Assembly: GCA_038503035.1 (NCBI GenBank)
Contig: JAVSML010024360.1
Location: 62,001 to 126,000 of the forward strand
Reading direction: 5' to 3'
Source: Crocodylus rhombifer
Taxonomy: Eukaryota > Chordata > Crocodylia > Crocodylidae
DNA length: 64,000 nt
The position numbers were made by a program, and so were the translations under genes. Shown piece by piece: positions 12,201 through 24,200 of the stretch. Positions within the stretch are counted from its first letter, which is position 1. Each line of letters starts with the position of its first letter. The notes under the pieces are model-generated. The model saw only the letters and a program-made list of their open reading frames with translations, did no database searches and had not been told where the DNA came from.

Positions 12201-15200
12201 GCCTGACTCTGCACCTTTCTCTTTCTGGCTCTCTGTGCCTATCCCCGGCACCCAGCTCCATGTCTCTCTTTCTGCACCTCTCTCTCTGGTGCCCGGTTCT
12301 GTGCCTCCCCCTCTGGCACCTAGCTCTGCGCCTCCTCTGACACCCAGCTCCATGCCTCCTTTTCTCTGGTTCCTAGTTCTATGCACCCATCACTGGGCTT
12401 TGCCCAGATCCTGTGCCCTTTTCTCCAAGCACTAATGAGACCTCCAAAGCTCCCCTTACAGCCTCATCCCAGTCCTCTAGTATAAACCATAACACCAATA
12501 CAACCCCCTGGGCCACAACATAACAACACTAATAGAGACTGGCTTGTCTCTTTAAGAGGGTAAAACTTCTCCCCTTAGGACCATGTCTCTTAGCCTTAAG
12601 TATCTTAGGCTCCTGAAACCTCACTGTACTTGTAGGCAGCAAAGTAGGCAGCACCTAGTCTCAGGTAGCTTAGGGCTCCTTTCCTTGGCAGTTGCTAGAG
12701 CACGAGAGAGCCCCTACTAGCTCCAGCCCTGGGTTTATATATCCACAGTGCCCTGTCCCCTCCCAGTCACCTGACTGGCTTCAGGTGCTGGCCAATTACC
12801 CTTTTAGGCTGTTGCTCAGGTAACCTGCAGCTGTGGGGTTCTGCCTAGCCCTCTGAGCAGCCTGGCCAGGCTGCTTCTGCCCTTTAAGGCAGCAGGCACA
12901 TCTTGATGCCATGCTACAGAACAGATTAGGGATTACTTAGAAAAGATAGTTGTTTTCAAGTCAACAGAGCCAGATGATATGCATCCCAGAGTATTCAAGG
13001 ACTTGGCTAAGGCAATTTCAGAGCCTTTGGCTATTATCTTTACGAATTCATGGAAGTCAAGGAAGGTGCCAGACAATTTGAAAAGGTCAAATATACTGTT
13101 CATCTTTAAGAAACTCAAGAAGGGGAATCTGTGAAATTACAGAACAATTAATCTGACCTTGATACCTGGAAAGATTTAATAGATTTCATAGATTTCATAG
13201 ATTTTTAGGGTCAGAAGGGACTTCAGTAGACCATCGAGTCCAATCCCCTGCCCTGGGCAAGAAAGAGCACTTGGGGTCAGATGACTCCAGCCAGGTGCTT
13301 GTCCGGTCTCCTCTTAAAGACATCCAGGGTAAGGGAGAGCACCACCCCGCTTGGAAGATCATAGAAAAGGTCATTAAGGAGGAGGGATTTGATAACAGTC
13401 CTCAAATACCTGAAGGGCAATTACAGAGAGGATGGAAATTGGCTCTTTTCCACGACTGTAGGGGACATAACTAAGAGCAATGGCCTCAAGCTTCAGCAGG
13501 GTAAATTTAGATTGGAGGTTAGGAGGAACTTTCTGACTCTGTGGGTGGTCAAGCATTGGAACAGGCTACCTAGAGTAATTGTGAAATCTCCATGCTTGGA
13601 AGTTTTCAGGAGCAGGTTAGACATACAGTTACCTGGGATGCTTTAACCAAGGATGATCCTGCCTTGGGCAGGGGCCTAGGCTAGATGACTTAGTGAGGCC
13701 CCTTCCAGCCCTACTTTCCTTTGATCTTAGGAAATTTATTTTTAGAGAGAGGGAAACAAGATGATCAGGAATAGCTAGTATGGATCCATTAAGAACAACC
13801 CATACCTGATCAACTGGATTTCCTTCTATGATAAAATACTAGGCTCTGTGAATGGGGGGGAAAGTAGTGGATGCAATATGCCTGGATTTTACCTCGGTTT
13901 CAAGGCTGTCTCCAATGAAGAGTCACTTAATATGATAATTAGACCGTAGGAAACTGGATGAAACAACATAGGGGACATGGTGGCCTTTTAACAGATAGGA
14001 CTAAAAAAAAACCCTCTAGGATATACTCTAAAGGCCAGATTTTCCACTGCTGTAAAATGACATCACTCTAAAGAGGATACCAGATTTACACTAGCAGAAG
14101 ATTAGGCCCTTAATTTTGGCAGATTATATTATTTTACGTATTGTGTGCCAGTCTGACTGTTTGTGTACTTGCACCAACTAACATGAAATACAAGAACATG
14201 CAACATTTGCATTACGTACTCTGCCAGAAATTTATCATGACCTGCCGCAAAGTGGTTGCACACATCTGGATCTTGTATGTACTTCCCAGCTATCAGGGGC
14301 AAGTCTTCAGGTTTGTCATCACGGCCTGCCTCAACAACACATTGGCCCTTGTCTATCGCCGCTGTCTCACAACACTTTTTGATTTTGCTGGAGAAGACAT
14401 TTTGTTTGGAACACAAATATTCTACAACCCATGCCTGCAAAAGATACAACACAGTATTGTTTAAAAGGATTTCTTCGGGCTTTTATTTTCCTAACTCTTC
14501 CAGTGCTCAAGTCAATGCTTGACTTATCAATTTTCTAAGGAAATGCCTGATTTACTAGAGAGGATTATCATGAGGATGCAATCAGCAGAGAGCAGCCTAA
14601 GCAAATAAAGCATTAAACGTGCTTCCAGCAGTGGGTCCTGCAGCCTCCCAGAGCTGTGGGTCCTGCAGCTCCCAGCCTTCTCCTCCGTACTGCATGGCCC
14701 ATCCTTGAAGAGGTTATCCCCATCCTTTAATGTTAGACAGAAGTCCCTAAGACCCAGTCCCTGCCGGTGCCTACCCCCACTCTCCAACACAGGATGTGCC
14801 AGGTACTAGCACAGGCAAAAACCCCACAGCAACAGAAAGTCAACTCTGGATATTGCCAGTCTTTGAGATGGAAAAACATCCACATAGACAGGCATCTTGA
14901 AGCATTGGGTGTCTCTCACTGCTTTTATTACTCATATACATTTTCCCATTCATTTACCTAATCATTATGGTGAGTTTTGAGCTTCAGAAACAAAGGCAGA
15001 CAGATTATATCCCAAATTATAATTAATCTGCAACGATATCTAAGGGCTATAGACCAAGCTGGTGTAACCTGGTTCCATAGCATTTAATAGGTATATGTTT
15101 GAATGTTTAAGGCTTTAAATGCCAATCTGTTCTTTCAAGAAATGTGCAGGTCTAGAACTTTGAGCGAGTAGGCAGTAAAAAGTATGGTTCTTCCTAGCTC

Positions 15201-18200
15201 TCTTAAAAATATGTAAATTCTTAAAAGTACATATGTAACCTACCTTGTTATCCATGCACTGCATCATGTTACCATCACAGCACTCTTCGTAGACACCCTT
15301 GAGTTTGTTTGCAACTCTGTAAACCTCTTCAAATGGAGCCTTAGGAAACCTTTGACTAAGAAGAGCTAGTTTCCTCAAATGAAGGAAAAAGATGGGAAAA
15401 CATGTTTGTCGAGCTCATTGATGAACAGGATACTTGAAATTCATTTAACATTTTGGACCAGCCTAAATACTCACATTTTGGATAATTTTGAGAGGTTGCC
15501 AGTCTTCCCCAGAAATACTGTAGATAAATCTTAACTTACTGGGCTTCTTGAAGTATTAACTGGATAAAATCAAGATCTTGTGTTAAGGTAGGAGCTTACA
15601 CTAGATCATCATAATGATAGTGTAGCACAGGGGTAGGCAAAATACAGCCTACATCTGCCCTGTGGAGGGATTGTGCCTGGCCTACAGATAGATTCCATTT
15701 CCTGGCAGCCCCAGCAGTGGCAGCTCCTTTCAGTTGCCACTGCTGGACCCAACCCTGCTGCCTGGAAATCCTGGCCCACCCACCCTGCACCCATTGCTGG
15801 GGGTGGGACCCATGTGGGCAGAGCACATGGCTGGGCAGTTGGGGTGGGGCTGCAGGTGGGCAGGGAGCAGTGTCCAGGACCGAGACGGGTAATGGGGCCT
15901 GGAATCTCGGAGTGGTGACAGTGCGGGGCCGGGGCCGGGGCCGGGGCCGGGGCCGGGGCTGGGGAAGAGCTGGGATCCACTGCCTTGGATCCCTGCCCCT
16001 GGCCCTGTGCTGTACTGTAAACACCCCATGATTCCAGCCCCANNNNNNNNNNTATGGCTCCCAGCCAGGCTCCATGGAGATCCTGGGATTGTGGGGCTGT
16101 GACAGTGCACGACTAGAGCAAAGTCCTGCTTCTAAGTGCAGGGACATGCAGGGAACACATCACAGCTCTGCCCTGGCCCTGTGCGGTCACCCCCACACCC
16201 TGCAATCCTGGGGTCTCTATGGAGACTGGCCGGGAGCCACACAGGCAGGGTGTGCAACCAGATGGGGAATTGCATCCAGAGCTGGGGCCAGAGCTGAGAT
16301 CTTGGGTCAATGATAGCATGGGGCCAGGGCAGAGCTGTGATTCATTCCCTGCACACCCCTGTCCGTGGAATTCACACCTATTGCACAAGTGTGAGGGCAG
16401 CAGATCATGGCTGGCCTGGCCATAGCCCCAGCCCCACACTGTTACCACCCAAGATTCTGGGGTCTCCCCTGCCTTGCCTGACCCCACCAGCCTTGTTGTG
16501 GTACAGCTGCTTCCTGCCTTGTAGCCTTGGATCTCTGTCCAGACCCTGATTCAGTTCTGCTGCCACCTACTCATTTCTGTAGCCTGACTCAGTTGTGCTG
16601 CCACCACCACTAGCCTTGCTCCTCTCCCCCCTGTCTCTCTTCTACTTCCATCTCCAATTATCTCTCCAATTATCTACCTCAGCAGGTCCAGTCCTGTGGG
16701 GAGACCTGTAATTAGGTTAGACTTCCTGCAGCTGGCTGTTGTCCCTACAAGCCTCCAGACTCCTGTAGCCTGAAGTGTGCAGCCTGCTGCAAGCCTTTGC
16801 CAGCCAGCCTGCTACAGATGGCTTTAGACTCTAAAAAATATAATAGACAAGGAGTACAACTGACATCCTCTTATCCCAGGACTGTAGCTTCTCAAATATT
16901 CTAGATCAGAATCTAGGCTTGCTTATTGTAGTTTCACCCCGACTTCCAGATACCAGAAACAGAACAAAATTGACAAAATTTGGGTCAAACACAACAGAGT
17001 AACTGATTCTGAGCTAAATGATGCAATTTTATATAATATCACAACTGATGAAATAGCTTTGGGGTCCTAGATTCTACAGACAGCTTATTTGGCTTTACAC
17101 ATCTCTGATTTAGTTAATGTACAAAGTGCAAATCCACCCTGCCTTGTTCCTAGTGCTTGACTTTTCACCAGTGATCACCATCAACAAAGATTATGCATAT
17201 TTTCCTTGGTATAAAGCAGTACAACACAACTAAGCCACAGTTCATTACACACTAAAATCAATCTGGGTGGGTTTTTTTGGAGTATTTCAGGAACTTGCTC
17301 ATATTGGGCACAAGTTTGCCTGGCTTAATCTTTATGCAAAGTTTAAGAATGGTTTCTGGCACAGTGGGTGCATATACATGAGATGTTACATTGCCATAGC
17401 GATGACCTACAGTGACATAACTCATTAGCATCAGTGGGCACAAACCATGTAGTGTCTAAAAATGTGGGCACAAACCACGGCGATATAGTGTCTAAAAATG
17501 ACCATGCACTGCTGGAACTGCTCAGGTACTGAGCAGTCATTTTGTACATACTAAAGCAAGTGCTAAATGACTGTGCAGTGCCAAATGCACAGTCAGGGGC
17601 ACATGTAGATGCACACTGTGACTCCTTGATCAAAAATATAAGTGGGTTACATTGACTTGTTTCTGAGGTATGGAAAGATGTACAAATTGTATTGATATCA
17701 AAGGATACTGATTATAAACTGTTATGATGCAACAGCTATGTCTGAGTGATTCTGTACAGATGTAGCAAAACCACTCCCACATTAGCTCTTTTTCATTCAA
17801 GGTCAAAGTTAGGGCAATCTAGCTAATTTGTGTTACAACAGGATCATTTGGTGGTTAGCCGTGTTAATCTGAAATCAGGCAGAAGAGAGGGCAGGCTGGC
17901 ACCACTAAGACTGATTTAGAGAGGCATGAGCTTTTGTAGGCCACAACCTGTTTTGTCAGATGCTAGGAAAGGAACAGCAACTAGGAGTCCTGAGTCAGGG
18001 AGATGGACGGTACAGCAGATTGGTACAGGGAAATGGGCAACACAGCAAACTTGTTTGCTGGCATGGCATGGCATCAAATCAAGCATTGTAAAGTCAAAAC
18101 TGATGTCAGAAAGTTGAAACAGGATGTCAATTTATAAACATCATAAGTGCCGTTCACCATAACTTGAATGTTGTAAAGTTGAGGACTGCCTGTATTCAGG

Positions 18201-21200
18201 TTATGTATATGAATGTCAATCCATTTTTTACCACAACCTGTTTTGTCAGATGCTAGGAAAGGACTGGCAGAAAAAAAAAGATTTTATATAGAAGGAAAAG
18301 GGACAGGTGGAAGCAACACTGTTAAGAGACATAATGAGTGGACTGGTTAGGTCAGTTGAGAAGAACAAGGAAGTCAACACCTGGAGAATCAGCCAAGTCT
18401 TTCCTCCCCAAGTGCAGAGGGGCTGGACCCAATAATCTGTAAGGTCCCTCCCAGCCCCTAACAACTATGAAACCAGGGTGAGGTAGGCCCTGCTGGACCA
18501 CCCTGGACTTCAGATCACTCCTTGGACTGACTGTCTGAGAGCCACGATGGCCTGCAGCAAGCCCCTGCCAGGCAGGAACTGCCTCCATCACTGCTTCCCA
18601 GCCTTAGGTACCTAACCCAGAACGGGGGAAGGCCTGGCCTGAAAACAGACACATGGCCAGCTGAACTGGACTTCTTTGAGGGCCAGCCTGGGCTTTTTTG
18701 CAGGCCATCCTGGAGGAGGCACCCAGGGCAAGGGCCATGCTGGTGCCCAGTGAAGGGTGATGTACCCTTTGGCTCTGACCTTCAGTGGGTCCATAGGCAG
18801 AGGAGGGTGGATTTCATGTTTTACCCTGTATTATACTTATAAATTCTGTAATATGTTGATGGAGAGACAGGGAGGTGGAATGGGCTAAACAGCACTCCCC
18901 TCTATGAAAGACAGGGGAGGAGGAGGCAAAGAAAGCAGAAAAGGCACAGGCCTGGGGAGAGGGAAGGCCTCTAGGTGAGTGACAAAAAGGGTGGCGGGGG
19001 TGTGGAGGGGCAGGGAGGAGTTTAACTTATCTCTCCTATTTTTAAGTTGTAAGCCACACAGCCTTTGTTGGGAAGGGCAACATATAAATCAAATCAATCA
19101 GTCAATCTAAATAAATCAATGAACAGCTAGCCCAGGCAATGAGATAAGGATCCATAATCCTTGTTGAGATCAGAGTTAACATATCAAGTCTGTGGATGAT
19201 TTCTTGTTCTGCAATTTTGTGTTTGAGTTGGGGGGGGGTTATGTTTTTTTGTTGTTTTTTTAAGGGTAGCTACTCTCAGGTCAGTGTTGAAATGTCCAGG
19301 ATCATCCAGATGGAACAGCTACATGTAACAGCTGATGCAAGCTCCAGAATGACAGACCCCTCTCTACCCTTTAAAGCAGTCAAAGAGTATGTTTGTATGT
19401 ACCCTAAAATTCCTCTGATGTATCTTCAAGTTCCAGGGCAAACAGTCCATTTCACTGTAAAATAGTGATAAGGACACTTACTGTGCTTGGAAAGTTCTCT
19501 CTCCAAACGTCTTCCGGATTCCACAGGAGTATTCATGCCATAAACTCATTTCTGTGGACTTTTCCTTAAGGGCAGCTATCTAGAGTAATAAAACACAGAT
19601 CGTCAAATGAAATGGTTGCACTTAATGGATTAGAAAAGAAACCCCTGTTTAGAAAAACAGAGGACTCTTTTCATGTAAAGCTATGCAGAGAACAAACCAA
19701 GAGATCCTGACATGAGCCCTAGCCACTCACAAACCAACAGTTACCTTTCAGTGCATATAGTGCCCCAAACTGGCTACCTTACCTGTTGTGGTATCATATC
19801 TTGCTGTGTCAATAACTCAGCTGATTTCACTGAAGTACACAGCTTGTAGTCATGCACCAAAACTCATATTATACTGTGGGAGGGAAAGCTGGGAGACAAA
19901 TATTAACTTCTAACTTACAAGCACTTACAGCATACAATGAAGAGTCACAATTTTTTCTAAAATTTCTAGATTAGACATTGTCCTTTAGAGCAGCAGTTCT
20001 CAATCTGTGGTACAGATACCACCAGTGATACTCAGACAGCCTATCTATGGTACATGTTAACAAATCTATTATAATTACTTTAAAAGACAAAAATTTGCTC
20101 GTGGCACTTCAGGTAGAACTGAAAATGTTGTTGGTGGTACTTAAGATTGTATCATTTTAAATTGGTGGTGCACAATCTGTCAGAGTTTGGGAACTACTGC
20201 TTTAGAGGTTAAAATTGCTAAGATCAGCATGTAATGTTAAAGGGGTGGTAAAAAATGGATTGACATTCACATAGAAAACCTGAATACAGGCAGTCCTCGA
20301 CTTTACAACATTCAAGTTATGGTGAATGGCACTTATGACGTTTATAAATTGACATCCTGTTTCAACTTTCTGACATCAGTTTTGACTTTACAATGCTTGA
20401 TTCAATGCCATGCCATGCCAGCAAACAAGTTTGCTGTGCTGCCCATTTCCCTGCACCAATCTGCTGTACCATCCATCTCCCTGACTCAGGACTCTTAGTT
20501 GCTGTTCCAATGCCATTTTTACGGCAAATCTTTGTGTTTCCAAATTTTTTCTTAAAATTTAGTGGGTTTTTTCCTCATACTAAGGACAGAAAAGCATAAA
20601 TCTGGTGCAGGTGATGTTTCTAAGAAATGTAGAGCAATTACTATGGAGACATTGGCTGAAAACATTGAAGAGGGTGGGTATTGTGCTTGGCAAGTTTTTA
20701 ATGTTGACAAAACTGGGTTCTTTTGGGAAAAAAAAAGACGTTGAGAACCTACATTGCCAAAGAGGAGAAACCCAGGCCAGGGTACAAAGCTGCTAAAGAT
20801 GGGCTCATTCTTTTGATTGATGCCAATGCTGCAGGTGACTTTAAACTTAAACCTTTACTTGTGTACCATTTGGAAAACCCCAGAGCTTTCAAGGGATATT
20901 CTAAGGCATTTCTCCCAGTGATATGGAAATCCAATCCTAAGGCATTGATCAATAAGAATATTTTTGAGGATTGGTTTAATCATCATTTTGTGCCCAGTGT
21001 CAGGGATTATTAAAGCAAAAACAATCTTGCATTTAAAGCATTGTTAATCCTCAACAATGTTTCTGGTTATCCACCCATCTTTGATGACATATATCTTGAC
21101 ATCAAAGTGGTGTTTCTGCCCCCCAACACCACCTTATTGTTGCAACTCATAGAGCAGGGGCTATTTTCTTCCTTCAGGGCTTATTATCTTAGGTGCACAT

Positions 21201-24200
21201 TTGCCCAGGCCATCAGGGCAATTGAGAAGGAAGGTGGACCAACTCTGAGGAATTCTGGAGAGGCTTCAACATTTACCATGCAGTTAAGAACATTGGTGAG
21301 ACATGGAATGAAGTCAAACAATCAAATTTGAATGGTGTTTGAAAAAAAAATGTGTCCTGAGTTTGTGTCTGACTTCCAAGGCTTTACAAATACTGTTGAA
21401 GAGGTGACTAACAATGTTGCTGAAATGGGCAAGGAACTCGACTAATATGTTGCACCAGATGCTGTTGATGAGTTGCTGGCATCACATTGTGAAGAATTAA
21501 CTAATGAGGACTCATTGAATTGGAACAGCAAAAAGTGGCAGAGGAAGAAGATGCACCCACTGTTAAAGAGACTTCTCCTCATAAAGTCTTGACAACAAAC
21601 ATGTTGGCTGAGGCATTTCAATATTTGGAAGCTGCTATGTCCCTGTTTGAACACGTCCCAACACTGAATGTAGTGCATCAGTGAATAGGGGCATATCCAA
21701 CATGTACAACTGCTACAGAGAAATTTACAAGCAAAAGAGGAGAACATCTGTCCAGACTTACTTAGCCACTTCCTTTAAGAAAGCAGACAAGACTCTAGAA
21801 AAACCTGTAGCCAAGCATAGCAGGGCACTGTTGGTGCCTGCCACTTCAAGGGCTCGAGCAGGCAGCAGCCAGGTGTTTGATTGCAGTAGCAATTTTAGAG
21901 AGCAGGCGATAAATAGGAAAGTTTCCTGCTAGCAGCCACAAGAGAGGCATTAGCCAGCAGAGCTGAGGCTCAGGAACAGCTTGGAGATTTATGGGCTGGG
22001 GTTATGGGGATGGAGAAGGCTCCTGGTTCTGGGCATCACCTAAAACTGCACCCTGCCGAAGATGGGTGGCCTGGTGGGACTGCTAGTGGTGTAGCAGCCC
22101 CATAAAATGCCAAGCCAGTTACGTCCCTGGTGAAAGGCAGGTTGGGGGTGCCTAATGACCTCCAGTCCCCACACAGTCCTAGCTGGGTAATGCCCAGACC
22201 TATGAGAGTGTAGAAAGGCCTGTGGCTCAGTTTCCAGCAGAGTTGTGAGGGTAAAAGCAGGCAGCAGGGTACCTGACTGGTCCATGCTGGGGCCAGGACC
22301 CACCAATGGGTCAAAAGGGTCAGGGGCCCACCGTGAGGGGTGCCCACAGAGCAAAGAGGCTCAGGATCCCTACAGGCCTGAGATGGGGCCAGGGCCAAAG
22401 GGGGAGCCAAAGGTCCCAGAGAGGGGACCACAGCAAATGGGTGAAGGGTATGGCTGAGTTTAGTTGCTTGAGATGCCATCCGCAAGGCTTAGGCAGCAGT
22501 GTAGGGGTGGAATGGAGCTGCAGATATTCCCCTGAACATTGGGGTTCAAAATGGGCAGCCTCCCACCTAATTAACATAGTAGTTATATATGACCAAGGTG
22601 TGGTAGGTGGGAGAGGCGGGCAGTTAGCCCAAAGACAGGTGGGCGGGCCAACATCAGACTGGCCCCAGGAAGCCCCCCATTACTCCAAAGCTCCTGAGAA
22701 GACTCCAGCCAAGAACGCTTCAAAAAGTTCAACCAAGAGCCCTTCAAAAAGTCCATCAAAGTCACCTCAAAGAAGTCCTTCCAAATCAATATGATTGCTA
22801 TTTACAATGTAAATATATTAATGTAGCTATATTACTCATCTATAATTGATTGAGTACAAAATTCTGGGTTATTTTTGGTAAAAATAGGGTGTTGGGCCTT
22901 GGTTCAGGAACCAAGATGCAGTTTTCAGGAACCAGTTGTTTTAAGTCTAAGGACCTCCTGTACCTTTCTTTCCAAGCAGACATCAATGTCAGTTACTGCA
23001 CAACAGGTTTGAACTGCAAGCTCGTAGTCATCACCCAGGGCAAGAATTGTAGGGGCAAAAAGAAAAGGCAACCTTCTTGCAACTCCATAGACATAACTGT
23101 AATTCAAAGAAAACACAAAGTCAGGTATTTCAGCAAGAGCAACAAATAACCTCAAATCTATATGAGGCTTTTATGGAAATGTGGATGGGACATTTTGTGC
23201 TGCCTCTGAACATCTTCAAATGAGAACTCACTGACAGAGATAATTGTTTGACTTCCTTATATTTAGCCACACCAAGTCTGTAAGAATTCAGTTTTAAAAC
23301 ATTTTTGCCAAAAATTCAACATTCAGTGGCGTGAGGGGGGAAAGCTGACAAGCTTCATTGCCACCCTTCTCTATCTGTTTTTTTTTCTTTTTTTCTGTCC
23401 TTTCCAATGATGAAGTGGAAAAAAGGGGAAGGGAAAGAACAGAGAAAATGAGAAGGTAGAAAAGGAAGAATGAAACACTGGAAAAGTGGACATGGAGTTC
23501 TTACACAATTTTGTTCTCTATTTCTGTCAAAAAATCAGAAATTCTCAAAATATTTCAAGAAAAAAAATTGAAGATGAACACGTATTATTTTATGGGGGGA
23601 AATCTTTAAATGGGAGCAATTAAATCATCCTAATGTTTAGTTGAAATTGCTTCACAAGTTCAAATTTTGAAGAATTCTGGCTAGCTCATTATTCTAACAT
23701 CCACACAAATGCCCTGTGAAAGTATATGCGTCATGGATGTGTGGCTGTTCCTACACTTACAGAGACAGCTTTTTGACCCGGTGGTTCTGAGTGTCAACAC
23801 ATCCCATGCTCCCTAGTGAATGTGAGCCACAATCTGTATAATAATAATGAGTTTCCTTACTGTCCCAGGAATGACTGTCTATCTTCCTTGAGCTCCTTGC
23901 AAACAGCATCAGGCTCAGGTCTCTGATACGGTGTAAGGAAGGGGGGATAGGTCATTTTGAATGATAGGAAGCAGTCATTTCTTTCAGGATCAGCATTAGC
24001 ACAACAATCAGCCATTGCCCCATAGAAATCACGAAGCCTCTTGATTTGGCAAATCTCATCCAAGAAAATGGCTTGCTACAGTGAGAAGGGTAAATACAAA
24101 CATTGCCACGAGTCAGCATTAAGGGTGCTTATGGACAGCATAGTGTAAATGTCTGCATATTTAGTTTTCTGTACAAGAAGACAGAGCTACAATACATGCT

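Larger units (their letters stand above)
5880..14030 (+). mobile_element. Old CR1 LINE split by nested insertions (fills intron 8)
   Basis: Pieces of one CR1 appear in order on the plus strand. The ORF1 esterase C-terminus ([20 protein letters not shown]) is at 6020-6125, endonuclease with [15 protein letters not shown] coding at 6540-6930, ORF2 linker at 11375-11890, RT at 12900-13175, then 13352-13382, and RT again at 13740-14030 ([18 protein letters not shown]). Between the pieces lie a DNA element carrying a younger CR1 (6942-11367), an unclassified insert (11893-12918), and two CR1 3' ends (13176-13351 minus, 13383-13735 plus). The host CR1 is badly decayed. Confidence 0.75.
15626..16850. 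mobile_element. GC-rich insertion, hAT-like left end
   Basis: The left end CAGGGGTAGGCAAAATACAG resembles the CAGGGGTGGGCA termini of the hAT elements at 48166 and 48431. The right end was not found. The body is unusually GC-rich for this intron and contains a GGGGCC array and an assembly gap. Confidence 0.4.

Noticed and set aside
12180..12400. CRISPR-like array
   Set aside because: Units are degenerate with no constant spacer length, and the genome is vertebrate.
15596..16147. Long open frames over the GC-rich block
   Set aside because: They cross the N gap and are built from GGGGCC and other low-complexity sequence.
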